Shown one piece after another: positions 18,003-26,934 of a stretch of DNA of 64,000 bases. The stretch spans positions 146,438-210,437 of the forward strand of contig PGYV01000001.1 of NCBI GenBank assembly GCA_002839855.1, read 5' to 3'. The notes beneath the pieces were generated by a model. The model searched no databases. It was not told the origin of the DNA and worked only from the letters and a program-made list of their open reading frames with translations. Origin of the DNA: Candidatus Goldiibacteriota bacterium HGW-Goldbacteria-1. GTDB taxonomy: Bacteria > Oederibacteriota > PGYV01. Each line of letters starts with the position of its first letter. Within the stretch, counting starts at the first letter, position 1. Position numbers and translations under genes: made by a program.

Positions 18003-19924
18003 TACGGCCTGCGCTTAAACGCCACTACGCCCAAAGGCGGCAGTGTAATAGAGATGGATTTTTCCATTCCGTTCCACGGGGTGTCCTGTGAATGCACTCC
18101 GCCCATATTGCCCTGATTGCTTCCCCAGTATTCATGGGAATCAGAATTAAATATCTCTTCCCAGAAGCCGCCGTCCGGTACGCCAAGCAGGTAATTGGAC
18201 CTGACAACAGGGGTTAAGTTGCATATTACCACTATGGAATCGTCTATGAAAAGTTCGTTTTTTCTGACAAAAGAAAGCACAGAGTCTTCGTAATTTCCGC
18301 AGTCCAGCCACTGAAAGCCGGTCCAGTCGTGCTCGTGTTTATTAAGCCCGGGTTCGCTAACATAAAGTTCATTAAGTTTTTTAACCATTTTCTTTACGCC
18401 GTCATGGTTGTAATACCCGGCTGATTCCCAGTTTAAACTTACATTCACGTTCCACTCTTCCCACTGTCCGAATTCATCGCCCATAAACAGCATTTTCTTT
18501 CCGGGATGAAACCACATGTAAGATAAAAGCGCGCGAAGGTTGGCAAATTTCTGCCAGTCATCACCCGGCATCTTTTTTATTAAAGACCCTTTTAAATGCA
18601 CCACTTCATCATGGGACAATGGCAGCATAAAGTTTTCGGTAAACGCGTACATCATTGAAAAAGTAAGGTTGTTCTGGTGCCATTTTCTGTAAACTGTGTC
18701 CTTGGAAAAATATGAAAGCGTATCATTCATCCAGCCCATGTTCCATTTAAAACCAAACCCAAGCCCGCCGGCGTAAAGCGGCCTTGTGACCATGGGCCAT
18801 GACGTGGACTCTTCCGCTATTGTCTGCGTGTCAGGATATTCTTTATAAACCGTCTCGTTGAATTTCTTTAAAAAATCAATAGCCTCTAAGTTTTCCCTGC
18901 CCCCGAATTTGTTCGGTATCCATTCGCCTTCTTTGCGCGAATAGTCCAGATAAAGCATGGAAGCCACCGCGTCAACACGCAGGCCGTCTATGTGATATTT
19001 ATCCAGCCAGAAAAGCGCGTTAGAGATTAAGAAATTTATTACTTCGTGCCTTCCATAATTAAATATGGCGGAACCCCAGTCCGGGTGAAATCCCTGACGC
19101 GGGTCAGCGTGTTCATATAAATGCGTGCCGTCAAAATACATAAGGCCGTATTCATCAGACGGAAAATGCGAAGGCACCCAGTCAAGTATTACGCCAATGC
19201 CGTTCTTATGCATGTGTTCCACAAAATACATAAAATCCTGCGGCGTGCCGTAGCGCGAAGTGGGCGCAAAAAAACCTACAACCTGATAACCCCACGAAGC
19301 AAAAAACGGGTGTTCCATAACCGGCATTAATTCCACGTGGGTAAAGCCCATATACTTGCAGTATTCCGCCAGCTGGAGCGCGGTTTCTTTGTAGCCAAGC
19401 GATTCAAGGCCGTCGCCTGTTTTGCGCCAGCTTCCAAGGTGCACTTCATATATGGACATGGGCGCGTTAAGCGCGTTTTTCTTGTGCCGTTCTTTCATCC
19501 ATTCATCATCTGACCAGTTGTAATCGGTATCCCATACCACAGACGCCGTTTTTGGCGCGATTTCCCAGGATAGCCCAAACGGGTCGCCCTTATCAGCGCG
19601 GTAATCATTATGATTGCTTACGATGTGATATTTGTATATTTCGCCTTTGCCTATCCCCGGAATAAAACCTTCCCAGATTCCGGAATCATCCCAGCGCATT
19701 GTAAGGGCGTGCGCGGTGGAATCCCAATTGTTAAAATTACCTATTACAGAAACGTGTTTTGCGTTTGGCGCCCATACCGCGAAATTCACCCCGGTTTCCC
19801 CGTTTACAGTCCTGACATGAGACCCCATCTTGTCATAAAGGCGGAAATGATTGCCTTCTTTATAAAGGTACACGTCGTGTTCGGTAAATACTGAAATTCC
19901 GTGCACTACTTTTCCGGCTGCCAT
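18002..19924 (-). CDS. glgB: 1,4-alpha-glucan branching enzyme
   Basis: Introduces alpha-1,6 branches into glycogen. At 640 residues it has the standard bacterial layout: a CBM48-type domain about 20-115 (GVNFAVWAPNAKHVSVIGNF), then a GH13 catalytic barrel about 150-530. Nucleophile D318 lies in DGLRVDAVASMLYLDYSR, the acid/base is in AEESTSWP (E371/E372), and PLSHDEVVH supplies the transition-state histidine and aspartate. The C-terminal all-beta domain ends GVVAFKRRP. AAGGAG precedes the ATG by six bases. It is co-transcribed with the GNAT gene. No glgA or glgC is present in this window. Confidence 0.97.
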   Translation of the reverse strand: MAAGKVVHGISVFTEHDVYLYKEGNHFRLYDKMGSHVRTVNGETGVNFAVWAPNAKHVSVIGNFNNWDSTAHALTMRWDDSGIWEGFIPGIGKGEIYKYHIVSNHNDYRADKGDPFGLSWEIAPKTASVVWDTDYNWSDDEWMKERHKKNALNAPMSIYEVHLGSWRKTGDGLESLGYKETALQLAEYCKYMGFTHVELMPVMEHPFFASWGYQVVGFFAPTSRYGTPQDFMYFVEHMHKNGIGVILDWVPSHFPSDEYGLMYFDGTHLYEHADPRQGFHPDWGSAIFNYGRHEVINFLISNALFWLDKYHIDGLRVDAVASMLYLDYSRKEGEWIPNKFGGRENLEAIDFLKKFNETVYKEYPDTQTIAEESTSWPMVTRPLYAGGLGFGFKWNMGWMNDTLSYFSKDTVYRKWHQNNLTFSMMYAFTENFMLPLSHDEVVHLKGSLIKKMPGDDWQKFANLRALLSYMWFHPGKKMLFMGDEFGQWEEWNVNVSLNWESAGYYNHDGVKKMVKKLNELYVSEPGLNKHEHDWTGFQWLDCGNYEDSVLSFVRKNELFIDDSIVVICNLTPVVRSNYLLGVPDGGFWEEIFNSDSHEYWGSNQGNMGGVHSQDTPWNGMEKSISITLPPLGVVAFKRRP

Positions 19925-20104
19925 ATGAAACTCCTTGAGGTGATATATTTTATATAGATCTCATTATACACCAGCAGGACACTAAGTTAAATGGTAAAAA
20001 TCAATACTGCTATACAGTATTTAAATCGGACAAAAAACAGATTAAACTTGAAAAACAAACCACTTTTATATATACTTTCTTTAATAAAAAAAGGGGAGGT
20101 TCAT

Positions 20105-20830
20105 ATGAAAAGAAATCTGTTTTTACTGTTTGTTATTGTTCTTTTTTCTGTTTTTTTCGCGGTAAGCTGTTCCACTGACAGCCCGTCATCATCATCCACA
20201 CCCGCACCAACACCTGTAGTACTGGATTTCAACACCGGATTTGAAGATTTTGAAGATAACAGTTCCGCTTTTACGGTAAATGGCATACCCGGCACCATAA
20301 CAGTGGGAAATGATTCAGCAGACGGCGGCACTTCCGTAATAACCGGAAGTTCTATAGTTTCCGGACAACTTTCAGGTACGTACAGCCTTGCTTTAACGGC
20401 AACGGTTAAAACATCACTGCCTTTCAGCACAACCGAAGGTGATTACACCGTAATGGCGCCCATTGCCGACAGTATCGGTTACGTGACCATAAACGTAAAC
20501 CTTAACAATCCGGTGGATGCTATAACCAATAACGACCACCTTTATTTCACACACAAAATTTCAAGTACATCCGGAATGACATACAGAATTTACTTCTATT
20601 CACAGGACGGTAAATACTGTTATACAGGCAATCAGACACCTTCAACAACATCAAACAGCTACAACTTCTACTTTAGCAGCCTTTTGAATCCCACAGGTTA
20701 TACCGCGGAAGATGTGCTGTCAAACCTGAAGAAAATAGTCTTTGTTATAAGGTACAAAGCTTATGGATTATCACAAAAAGACATCAACTTTTACATAGAC
20801 AATATAGGAATAACACACGACATAATATAA
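20105..20830 (+). CDS. Secreted lipoprotein, Ser/Thr-rich, unknown function
   Basis: A 241-residue lipoprotein. The chosen ATG at 20105 follows GGGGAGG by six bases; an upstream in-frame ATG at 19991 has none. Residues 1-20 form a lipoprotein signal with lipobox FAVSC. A short Ser/Pro/Thr spacer (TDSPSSSSTPAPTP) leads to a domain with FNTGFEDFEDNSSAF near its start and INFYIDNIGI at its end. The opening FEDFED and closing YIDNIGI echo the ends of the CBM-like modules of the hydrolases (DDFED, YVDRIMF), so a carbohydrate-binding or similar jelly-roll domain is likely. It is the only plus-strand gene in the first 25 kb. Function unproven. Confidence 0.75.
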   Translation: MKRNLFLLFVIVLFSVFFAVSCSTDSPSSSSTPAPTPVVLDFNTGFEDFEDNSSAFTVNGIPGTITVGNDSADGGTSVITGSSIVSGQLSGTYSLALTATVKTSLPFSTTEGDYTVMAPIADSIGYVTINVNLNNPVDAITNNDHLYFTHKISSTSGMTYRIYFYSQDGKYCYTGNQTPSTTSNSYNFYFSSLLNPTGYTAEDVLSNLKKIVFVIRYKAYGLSQKDINFYIDNIGITHDII

Positions 20831-20837
20831 AGAAAAA

Positions 20838-20875
20838 AAGCCGCGGCAGTCTAATCGTCTGCCGCGGCTTTTTAA
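20838..20875. terminator. Bidirectional rho-independent terminator
   Basis: A 12-bp GC-rich stem (AAGCCGCGGCAG, 20838-20849, with CTGCCGCGGCTT, 20859-20870), a 9-nt loop, A tracts on the left and T tracts on the right. It lies between the convergent lipoprotein gene (plus) and the TPR-like gene (minus) and can serve both. Confidence 0.9.
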
Positions 20876-20884
20876 TTTAAATTC

Positions 20885-21688
20885 TTACTTTATCCCAAGT
20901 TCTTTTATCCTTGTTTCACACATCTTTTTTGTCTTCACGTCCTGCCAGTACAATTCCGCGGAAACCGGCGCGGCAAGCACCTCTTTAAATAATACCGCCG
21001 CTTTTTCTTTCTCGCCGGTGTCATTCATGGCATCCGCAAGAAATAACTTTGCTATATTGGTGTCTTCCAGCGCTAAAGCTTCCTGTAACAGCTTCTTTGC
21101 TTTATTTTTATCCGGCCAGGTAATCACAAAAGGTATATTCGGCGCTTTCCAATGAAGCCTTCCAAGAACTATAAGCGCGGCCGGTTTATTTGGCCCGTCA
21201 AGCGCTATTGTTTTTTCGCTGTATTTTTTAATTTTGTCCGCAATACCGTTTGAAGCGGATTCAAAAAGGTCTGATATATCGCCTTTCCTTGCCCACATAA
21301 GCCCAAGGCAGTAATTATAAACCTCTGACTTTTCCGGATCAAGCCCGCTTTTTTCTATAAGCGCAATAACATCAGCATACGCCTTTTTCTTTTCATCCAC
21401 CGTCCCTATATCCATATGATGATATTTATAGTTGGCGCACTTTGCCAGCTGATAATATACATTTTCCGGCACGCCATCTTTGCCCGCCGGTTCAACCGCT
21501 TTTTTGTACAAAGCATCCGCTGAATCAAGCAGTTTCACCGCTTCTTTTACATCTGTCACGGAATTAATTTTTGCCAGTATTGCATCCGCCTGCGAAACAG
21601 GATTAACAGCCGTATCCTTTGCCTGAACATCAGATACAAACAGTAAAATCATTACCGTCAGGACAATAATCGTTCTTGTTTTTTTCAT
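20885..21688 (-). CDS. Secreted TPR-like helical protein
   Basis: A 267-residue protein with a cleavable signal (MKKTRTIIVLTVMILLFVSDVQA) and a series of helix pairs suggestive of degenerate tetratricopeptide repeats: AVKLLDSADALYKKAVEP, VYYQLAKCANYKYHH, PAALIVLGRLHW, AKKLLQEALALEDTNIAKLFLADAM and EKAAVLFKEVLAAP. Expected location is the periplasm. GGAGG precedes the ATG. It is monocistronic. Similar proteins are usually annotated as TPR-containing scaffolds; no catalytic residues are evident. Confidence 0.75.
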   Translation of the reverse strand: MKKTRTIIVLTVMILLFVSDVQAKDTAVNPVSQADAILAKINSVTDVKEAVKLLDSADALYKKAVEPAGKDGVPENVYYQLAKCANYKYHHMDIGTVDEKKKAYADVIALIEKSGLDPEKSEVYNYCLGLMWARKGDISDLFESASNGIADKIKKYSEKTIALDGPNKPAALIVLGRLHWKAPNIPFVITWPDKNKAKKLLQEALALEDTNIAKLFLADAMNDTGEKEKAAVLFKEVLAAPVSAELYWQDVKTKKMCETRIKELGIK

Positions 21689-22285
21689 AAAACCTCCTGT
21701 GTATTTTGCACATTTTACCCCCTTTAACCGTCAAAATCAAGCAGCAGCAATAAAAACCGAGGGACGGATGCAAAACAAAAACAAACTGCCGCGCCCTAAA
21801 GGGACGCGCCTACCACTGCGTATGCCCAAGCCCTGTAAAACCTGGGTACAAAGGGACAAATGCACGGGGGATCGGAATTAAAAACAAACATGGAAAATTC
21901 GAAATTCGAAAATTTTAAGGACAGAGACAAAACAGGGGTTGGGTGTGTTTTTTCAGTGCGTGCCGCGCAAGGATAGCATTGATACGGCAGGAGCGCTTTA
22001 ATGCTGAGCGCGCGCTGAAAAAATATACCCAAACCCTGTAAGGCTGCAGCCCGACGGTTCAAAAGCTCAGCAGCTCGGAGGAACGAAAACAAAGCGGTTT
22101 AAGCTATAGGCAGTTAAGCAGAAGCGTAACTAAAAAATGGTTGGCAAGTTATCGCTATAGCTTAATGCTTAAAACGCTAAGGTGCCATGTTTTATACTAT
22201 CGCTATAGCTTAACTGCTTAAAATTCTAAGGCGCTATTTTTACTCAACCGCTTCTTCTTATATGCCTATAGCTTAATATGCTATT
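21689..22285. repeat. Intergenic repeat block without a supported gene
   Basis: About 600 bp of repeats: GAGGGACGGATGC words (about 21758 and 21846), a GC-rich hairpin ending CTACCA (21786-21815), the AT-rich GAAAATTCGAAATTCG lead-in (about 21893), a short copy of the inverted-repeat element (21933-22039), a GCTGCAGCCCGACGG trailer, and copy B of the GCTATAGCTTAAT repeat. The order of parts is the same as in the 11.5-12.4 kb block. Confidence 0.75.
21933..22039. mobile_element. MITE-like element, copy 3 (internally deleted, about 107 bp)
   Basis: Both inverted ends are kept (CAGGGGTTGGGTGTG on the left, CTGAAAAAATATACCCAAAC on the right), but roughly half of the interior found in copies 1, 2 and 4 is missing. 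Retention of the ends with loss of the middle is typical of non-autonomous elements. Confidence 0.6.
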
Positions 22286-22290
22286 TTATG
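22096..22290. repeat. Dispersed repeat with GCTATAGCTTAAT units, copy B
   Basis: Second copy of the element at 435-599. It shares the opening GTTTAAGCTATAGGCAGTTAAGC, two or three internal CGCTATAGCTTAA units, the AAGGTGC/AAGGCGC words, and an ending that crosses the stop codon of the Rnk-like gene. Confidence 0.65.
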
Positions 22291-22675
22291 GATTTTCAAC
22301 CTTGTTCAGCCTTATGCGCATTATTCCCAGCGGTACTTTCCACTCTATTACATCATTTTCCCTGTAACCTATAACCGCGGTTCCAATTGGCGCTAACACA
22401 GATACTTTATCATCATCCGGCGAAGCTTCCTGCGGAAGCACCAGTTTAAAAATAGTTTTCTCCCCGCTTTGTTCGTCAATAATTTCCACCTTAGAATTAA
22501 TCCTTACAAGGCCGGCAGGCGCCTGCTCTTTTTTTATCACAGTTGCCCTGCTTACCTCTTTTATAAGCTGCTCAAAATATTTCCTGTTGCTGCCATAAAC
22601 ACTTCCGTTATCCGAAGTCATCTTTTTTATCAGATTTACGTCATCTTCAACCATAAAAATCTCTTTGTTTTCCAT
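22286..22675 (-). CDS. GreA/GreB C-terminal domain protein, Rnk-like
   Basis: A 129-residue protein. The C-terminal two thirds (from about residue 50) match the FKBP-like GreA/GreB domain as used in Rnk regulators: VRINSKVEIID, then VSVLAPIGTAVIGYRENDVIEWKVP, the family's most conserved stretch. The N-terminal 45 residues are a short helical region, not a full Gre coiled coil, so it probably binds RNA polymerase near the secondary channel without cleavage activity. The ATG at 22675 is chosen because GGAGG lies seven bases upstream; a longer frame starts at 22714. A 16-codon ORF lies just upstream. Its stop codon is inside repeat copy B. Confidence 0.85.
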   Translation of the reverse strand: MENKEIFMVEDDVNLIKKMTSDNGSVYGSNRKYFEQLIKEVSRATVIKKEQAPAGLVRINSKVEIIDEQSGEKTIFKLVLPQEASPDDDKVSVLAPIGTAVIGYRENDVIEWKVPLGIMRIRLNKVENP

Positions 22676-22724
22676 GTTATTACCTCCATTTTTATTATTG
22701 GGCTTATACTTCATTTAACCGGCG

Positions 22725-22775
22725 TCACACCGCAGCCCGGCAGTATGCGCCGCTTTTACATACAGGGTTTTTCAT
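22725..22775 (-). CDS. Candidate 16-residue leader peptide
   Basis: ATG at 22775 with a near-perfect AAAGGAGG six bases upstream, coding MKNPVCKSGAYCRAAV and stopping with TGA. It ends 49 bp before the Rnk-like start and is in the same direction. The very strong ribosome-binding site on so short a frame suggests a translated leader, perhaps regulating the gene downstream. Two cysteines are present. No family is known to me. Confidence 0.35.
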   Translation of the reverse strand: MKNPVCKSGAYCRAAV

Positions 22776-22805
22776 TAAATGCCTCCTTTTACCCTTAAAA
22801 TACAA

Positions 22806-22846
22806 AATCCGGAATCTATAAACCTTTGGTTTATAAATCCCGGATT
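22806..22846 (-). terminator. Probable terminator of the antiporter-DUF2294 operon
   Basis: A 19-bp stem with two G-U type mismatches and a 4-nt loop (AATCCGG-type arms on both sides). On the minus strand it is followed by TTGTATTTT. It lies about 120 bp past the DUF2294 stop. Confidence 0.55.
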
Positions 22847-22967
22847 ACTTTTCAATTAGTCCGCGGCTTACCGCTTACTCTTTGCCCAGTCTTCCTTATG
22901 TTAACTGTTTCAGCTTTCGCATCCTATAAACTAATTTTACAACAGTATTAATACAAAGTCAAATAAG

Positions 22968-23327
22968 CTAAAAACCCGTATCTATAATTTTATCCATTAC
23001 CAGCACAAATACCCTGTCGCCGGTATTTCCGCTTATATCCGTATGCACAGACATCACCTTTGCTTTTAGCGCTTCTTCAATCTCTTTTACAAGCGCGCCG
23101 CGGGAAATATCAAGCTGTTTTGCCCTTAGAATTTTTATTTCAAACCTTCCGTCTTTTGTTTCTGACAGGGTCTTTTCCTGGTGTGTAAGCACGCCTTTCA
23201 TGCGCACATAAACCGCGTCTTTTATAAAGTACGCTTTTACTTCCGCGGCTCCCAGCCCTGTATCGCGTTTTTCATATTTTACAAAAATCTCGCCTATCTT
23301 TGCCTCTGCCTGCCCTTTTGTCATCAT
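22968..23327 (-). CDS. DUF2294 family protein
   Basis: A 119-residue cytoplasmic protein matching DUF2294 from memory: MTKGQAEAKIGEIFVKYEKR, then GAAEVKAYFIKDAVYVRMKG, and VMSVHTDISGNTGDRVFVLVMD near the end. Family members are small, often beside Na+ or cation-related genes, with unproved function. Its start overlaps the antiporter stop (ATGATGA), so it is translationally coupled to it. That argues for a role linked to the antiporter or ion stress; this is inference. Confidence 0.85.
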   Translation of the reverse strand: MMTKGQAEAKIGEIFVKYEKRDTGLGAAEVKAYFIKDAVYVRMKGVLTHQEKTLSETKDGRFEIKILRAKQLDISRGALVKEIEEALKAKVMSVHTDISGNTGDRVFVLVMDKIIDTGF

Positions 23328-24826
23328 TGTGTATCACCTTCTTCATCTTTTTCAGGCTCCATTTTTTTCTGCACAAAAACATTCCGTTCTATAGTTTTTA
23401 AAGCTGTCTTGTCCGCCATGACAAGCATAACATCCCCGGATTCTAAAACCGTGCCGCCGTCCGGTATTATAAACTGTTCATCCCTTGATATAAGGGTCAC
23501 AAGCGCGCCCTTTGGTATGCCTATTTCAAAAAGCCTTTTTCCCACCGCGACCGATCCAAAGGGTATCATGACTTCGTTTAAATCCGCGTTAACACCGGCA
23601 AGCGCATCCATTTCAATCGGGGCTTTCTTTCTGTTTTTAAGCGGTTCTTCAAGCCCAAGCCACCGCGAGACAAGAGAAATTGTACTTCCCTGAAGAAGCG
23701 CGGATAATAATACGGTAAAGAAAACTATATTAAATATTTTTTCCGCTCCCGGCACACCGGCAGTAAGTGGAAATATGGCCAATATAACCGGGACAGCGCC
23801 CCTTAATCCCACCCAAGATATCATCAATTTTTCTTTATTATTAAGTCTGGAAAAAGAAAGGCACGCAAAAACAGCCGCCGGCCTTGCCAGGAAAATAAGC
23901 ACTATACCCGCTATAATTCCATCCCCCGCCACCGGTATGACTTTAGAAGGAAAAACAAGCAGCCCCAGCATAAGGAATATTACAATCTGCATAAGCCACG
24001 CCACACCGTCATGAAAACGAATAAGGTTATTTTTATGAATAAACGTCCTGTTTCCAAGGACAATACCCGCAACATAAACACTTAAGTACCCGTTGCCTTT
24101 TATGTGTGTTGTCACCATGTAAAGGATTATTACAAGCGCCATTGTCAGCACCGGATAAAGGCCGTCATATTCAAGGTTAATACGGTTAATAAATTCAACC
24201 ATAAGCCTGCCGAATATCACTCCCGCGGCAAGGCCTATTGCCATTTCAACAAAAAATGACGGAATTAAAGAAAGCGGCGAAGAATGGCTTCCTGTCATTA
24301 CGCCAATTATGCCGATTGTTAAAAACACAGCCATAGGGTCGTTACTGCCGGATTCAAGTTCTAACAGCGGTTTTAAATTGCCTTTTAAATTAATCCCTTT
24401 AGAACGTAATATTGAAAACACAGCCGCCGCGTCAGTTGAAGAGACTATAGCGCCAAGCAGCATCGAATCAATAAGCGGCATTTTAAGCAAAAAGTGCAGC
24501 AAACCGCCTGTAATACCGGCGGTCATTAAAACTCCCATCGTGGCAAGCAGCACGCCTTCTTTTAAAACAGGCTTTATCATTGCCCACTTTGTGTCCATAC
24601 CGCCATAGAAAAGTATCATGGACAAAGCGGCAATACCTATACCCTTGGCGATTTCATTATCATCAAAGTGTATTCCAAAAACACCCTCTGAACCGGCCAG
24701 CATTCCGATAACTATAAATATAAGAAGCGTGGGAAGGCCTATCTTATCAGACGCTTTGCTTAGCACCACACTTATAAGCAGCAAAAGCGCGGCTACAAAA
24801 ATTACTGATTCATACGAATACTGCAT
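23324..24826 (-). CDS. Potassium/proton antiporter, NhaP2/CvrA type
   Basis: A 500-residue inner-membrane cation/proton antiporter of the CPA1 superfamily. Residues 1-385 form about 12-13 membrane helices (YESVIFVAALLLLISVVLS at the start). The transport core includes GAIVSSTDAAAVFS (the SSTDAA motif with its acidic residue) and WVGLRGAVPVILAIFP. A cytoplasmic TrkA-C/RCK_C domain follows at about 400-485 (EVMIPFGSVAVGKRLFEIGI, ESGDVMLVM), which is typical of NhaP2-type K+/H+ exchangers and allows ligand gating. GGGAGA precedes the ATG. It forms a two-gene operon with the DUF2294 protein. Ion specificity is inferred from the RCK_C domain. Confidence 0.92.
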   Translation of the reverse strand: MQYSYESVIFVAALLLLISVVLSKASDKIGLPTLLIFIVIGMLAGSEGVFGIHFDDNEIAKGIGIAALSMILFYGGMDTKWAMIKPVLKEGVLLATMGVLMTAGITGGLLHFLLKMPLIDSMLLGAIVSSTDAAAVFSILRSKGINLKGNLKPLLELESGSNDPMAVFLTIGIIGVMTGSHSSPLSLIPSFFVEMAIGLAAGVIFGRLMVEFINRINLEYDGLYPVLTMALVIILYMVTTHIKGNGYLSVYVAGIVLGNRTFIHKNNLIRFHDGVAWLMQIVIFLMLGLLVFPSKVIPVAGDGIIAGIVLIFLARPAAVFACLSFSRLNNKEKLMISWVGLRGAVPVILAIFPLTAGVPGAEKIFNIVFFTVLLSALLQGSTISLVSRWLGLEEPLKNRKKAPIEMDALAGVNADLNEVMIPFGSVAVGKRLFEIGIPKGALVTLISRDEQFIIPDGGTVLESGDVMLVMADKTALKTIERNVFVQKKMEPEKDEEGDTQ

Positions 24827-25002
24827 TAAAGTCTCCCGTTATATTTTTATAATATTATCATTGTAATCTGCCGTGCCATTTTTGTCAATTAAACGAAACG
24901 CCCTAAAGCGGGCAGTATAAAAACGTATATTATTTTACATTTACTTTTGACTTAAAATCACTTATATTAATTAAACTTTAATAATATCAGGAGGTTATAA
25001 TA

Positions 25003-26934
25003 ATGAAAGGTACAATCACAGAAAAAATATTAAAAGCTCATCTGACATCCGGCAGGCTTATATCCGGCGAGGAAATAGGGATAAAAATAGACCAGACGCT
25101 GACACAGGACGCCACCGGTACAATGGCTTACCTTGAATTTTTAAATTTTAATGTTTCAAAAATCGGCACAAAACTCTCCGTCAGCTATGTGGACCACAAC
25201 ACCCTGCAGAGCGGGTTTGAAAACGCGGACGACCACGCTTTTTTACAGTCAGTGGCGGAAAAATACGGCCTGTGGTTTTCCAAACCAGGCAACGGCATAT
25301 GCCATCAGGTACACCTTGAAAGGTTCGGGCGCCCGGGCTGGACACTTGTAGGGTCAGATTCCCATACACCCACCGCAGGCGGCCTTGGAATGCTGGCGAT
25401 TGGCGTGGGCGGCCTTGACGTGGCAGCATCGCTTGCGGGCTACCCTTTTAATTTAAAATGCCCCGAAGTAATAGGGGTAAAACTTACCGGCAAGTTAAAA
25501 CCCTGGTCATCAGCAAAAGACGTAATTTTATTATTACTGCAGATGCTGTCCGTAAAAGGCGGCGTGGGTAAAATATTTGAATACTTCGGCGAAGGGGTAA
25601 AAACACTTTCCGTTCCTGAACGCGCGGTTATCACCAATATGGGCGCGGAGCTTGGCGCCACCACATCCATCTTTCCTTCGGATAATAATACCAAAGCTTT
25701 CCTGGCAGCTTTCGGCAGGGCAAAAGATTTTAAACAGTTATTGCCGGATAAAGACGCGCAGTATTCAAAAGTTATAGAAATAGACCTTGCAAAAGTAGAA
25801 CCCATGATTGCACAGCCGCACATGCCTGACAACGTGAAAAAAGTAAAAGAAATTAAGGATAAAAAAGTTAATCAGGTAATTCTTGGCAGCTGCACCAACA
25901 GTTCTTATAAAGACTTAATGACAGCCGCGGCGATATTAAAAGGTAATAAAGTAAACAAGGATGTATCTTTTGTAATTGCCCCCGGTTCCAAGACTATCAT
26001 GGACGCCATGATTAAAAACGGCGCTTTTGCAATATTTCTGGAAGCGGGCGCGCGTATCATTGAATCTGCCTGCGGGCCGTGCATTGGAATGGGACAGGCG
26101 CCTTCAAGCGGCGCGGTTTCTGTCAGAACTTTCAACCGCAACTTTAAAGGGCGTTCCGGCACCAATGACGCGGAAATATACCTTGCAAGCGTGGAAACAG
26201 CCGTGGCAGCAGCCCTTACGGGTAAAATAACAGACCCCTCAAAACTTGGCAAATACCCGGCAGTTAAACCGCTTATTAAGTTCCCAATAAATAATTCACT
26301 TTTATTAAAACCGCTGTCCCCGGCAAAAAGAAAATCCGTAAAAATTGTCATGGGGCCAAACATTAAACCGCTTCCTGAATCATCCCCTCTTGCGCAGTCA
26401 TTAAAGGCAAAGGTAATCGCCGCGTTCGGCGATAACATTACCACAGACGACATAATGCCGGCGGGAGCAAAGATACTGCCGTTAAGAAGCAATATTCCGG
26501 AAATTTCAAAACACGTCTTTGTTAAGCTTGATTCAAAGTTTTATGAAAAAGCTCTTGCCAATAAACCCGGTGTGATTGTGGGCGGGGAAAATTACGGCCA
26601 GGGAAGCTCGCGCGAACACGCCGCCCTTGCGCCTATGTATCTTGGCATAAAAGCGGTTATCGTAAAATCATTTGCCCGTATTCACAAAGCAAACCTAATA
26701 AACTTTGGTATTCTTCCCCTTACTTTCAAAAATCCCGAAGATTACGCAAAATGTAAAGAAGGCGTTGCCATAAATTTTGAAAATCTTGCGGCGTCAATAA
26801 AAAACGGCAGTGACATAGCATCAGTATTGGAAAACGGCACAAAAATAACACTTACATATTCACTGTCAGAACGCGACCGCGAAATTCTTCTTGCCGGCGG
26901 GACGATAGATTATATTAAGAGACTTATTAAGTAA
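25003..26934 (+). CDS. Aconitate hydratase
   Basis: Interconverts citrate and isocitrate through cis-aconitate using a [4Fe-4S] cluster. The 643-residue protein is of the shorter aconitase type, known in many anaerobes and early-branching bacteria. Cluster ligands are C297 (LGSCTNSS) and C357/C360 (SACGPCIGMG). Substrate motifs include VDHNTLQ, GSDSHTPTAGGLGML and the swivel-domain loop GENYGQGSSREHAAL near residue 535. The swivel domain (from about 470) is joined to the core by a short linker, as in AcnA-type enzymes. AGGAGG lies ten bases before the ATG. It is monocistronic, divergent from the antiporter operon. Homoaconitase is the main alternative, made less likely by the single-chain length and by the lack of lysine or leucine genes nearby. 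Confidence 0.93.
   Translation: MKGTITEKILKAHLTSGRLISGEEIGIKIDQTLTQDATGTMAYLEFLNFNVSKIGTKLSVSYVDHNTLQSGFENADDHAFLQSVAEKYGLWFSKPGNGICHQVHLERFGRPGWTLVGSDSHTPTAGGLGMLAIGVGGLDVAASLAGYPFNLKCPEVIGVKLTGKLKPWSSAKDVILLLLQMLSVKGGVGKIFEYFGEGVKTLSVPERAVITNMGAELGATTSIFPSDNNTKAFLAAFGRAKDFKQLLPDKDAQYSKVIEIDLAKVEPMIAQPHMPDNVKKVKEIKDKKVNQVILGSCTNSSYKDLMTAAAILKGNKVNKDVSFVIAPGSKTIMDAMIKNGAFAIFLEAGARIIESACGPCIGMGQAPSSGAVSVRTFNRNFKGRSGTNDAEIYLASVETAVAAALTGKITDPSKLGKYPAVKPLIKFPINNSLLLKPLSPAKRKSVKIVMGPNIKPLPESSPLAQSLKAKVIAAFGDNITTDDIMPAGAKILPLRSNIPEISKHVFVKLDSKFYEKALANKPGVIVGGENYGQGSSREHAALAPMYLGIKAVIVKSFARIHKANLINFGILPLTFKNPEDYAKCKEGVAINFENLAASIKNGSDIASVLENGTKITLTYSLSERDREILLAGGTIDYIKRLIK

Noticed and set aside
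24899..24914. Twelfth copy of the CTACCA hairpin family (CGCCCTAAAGCGGGCAG)
   Set aside because: The core is similar but the constant CTACCA end is missing and the stem is imperfect; could be a decayed copy or chance.
24947..24976. Promoter TTGACT with an AT-rich -10 upstream of aconitase
   Set aside because: No -10 hexamer at an acceptable spacing stands out in the AT-rich background, so I did not list it.
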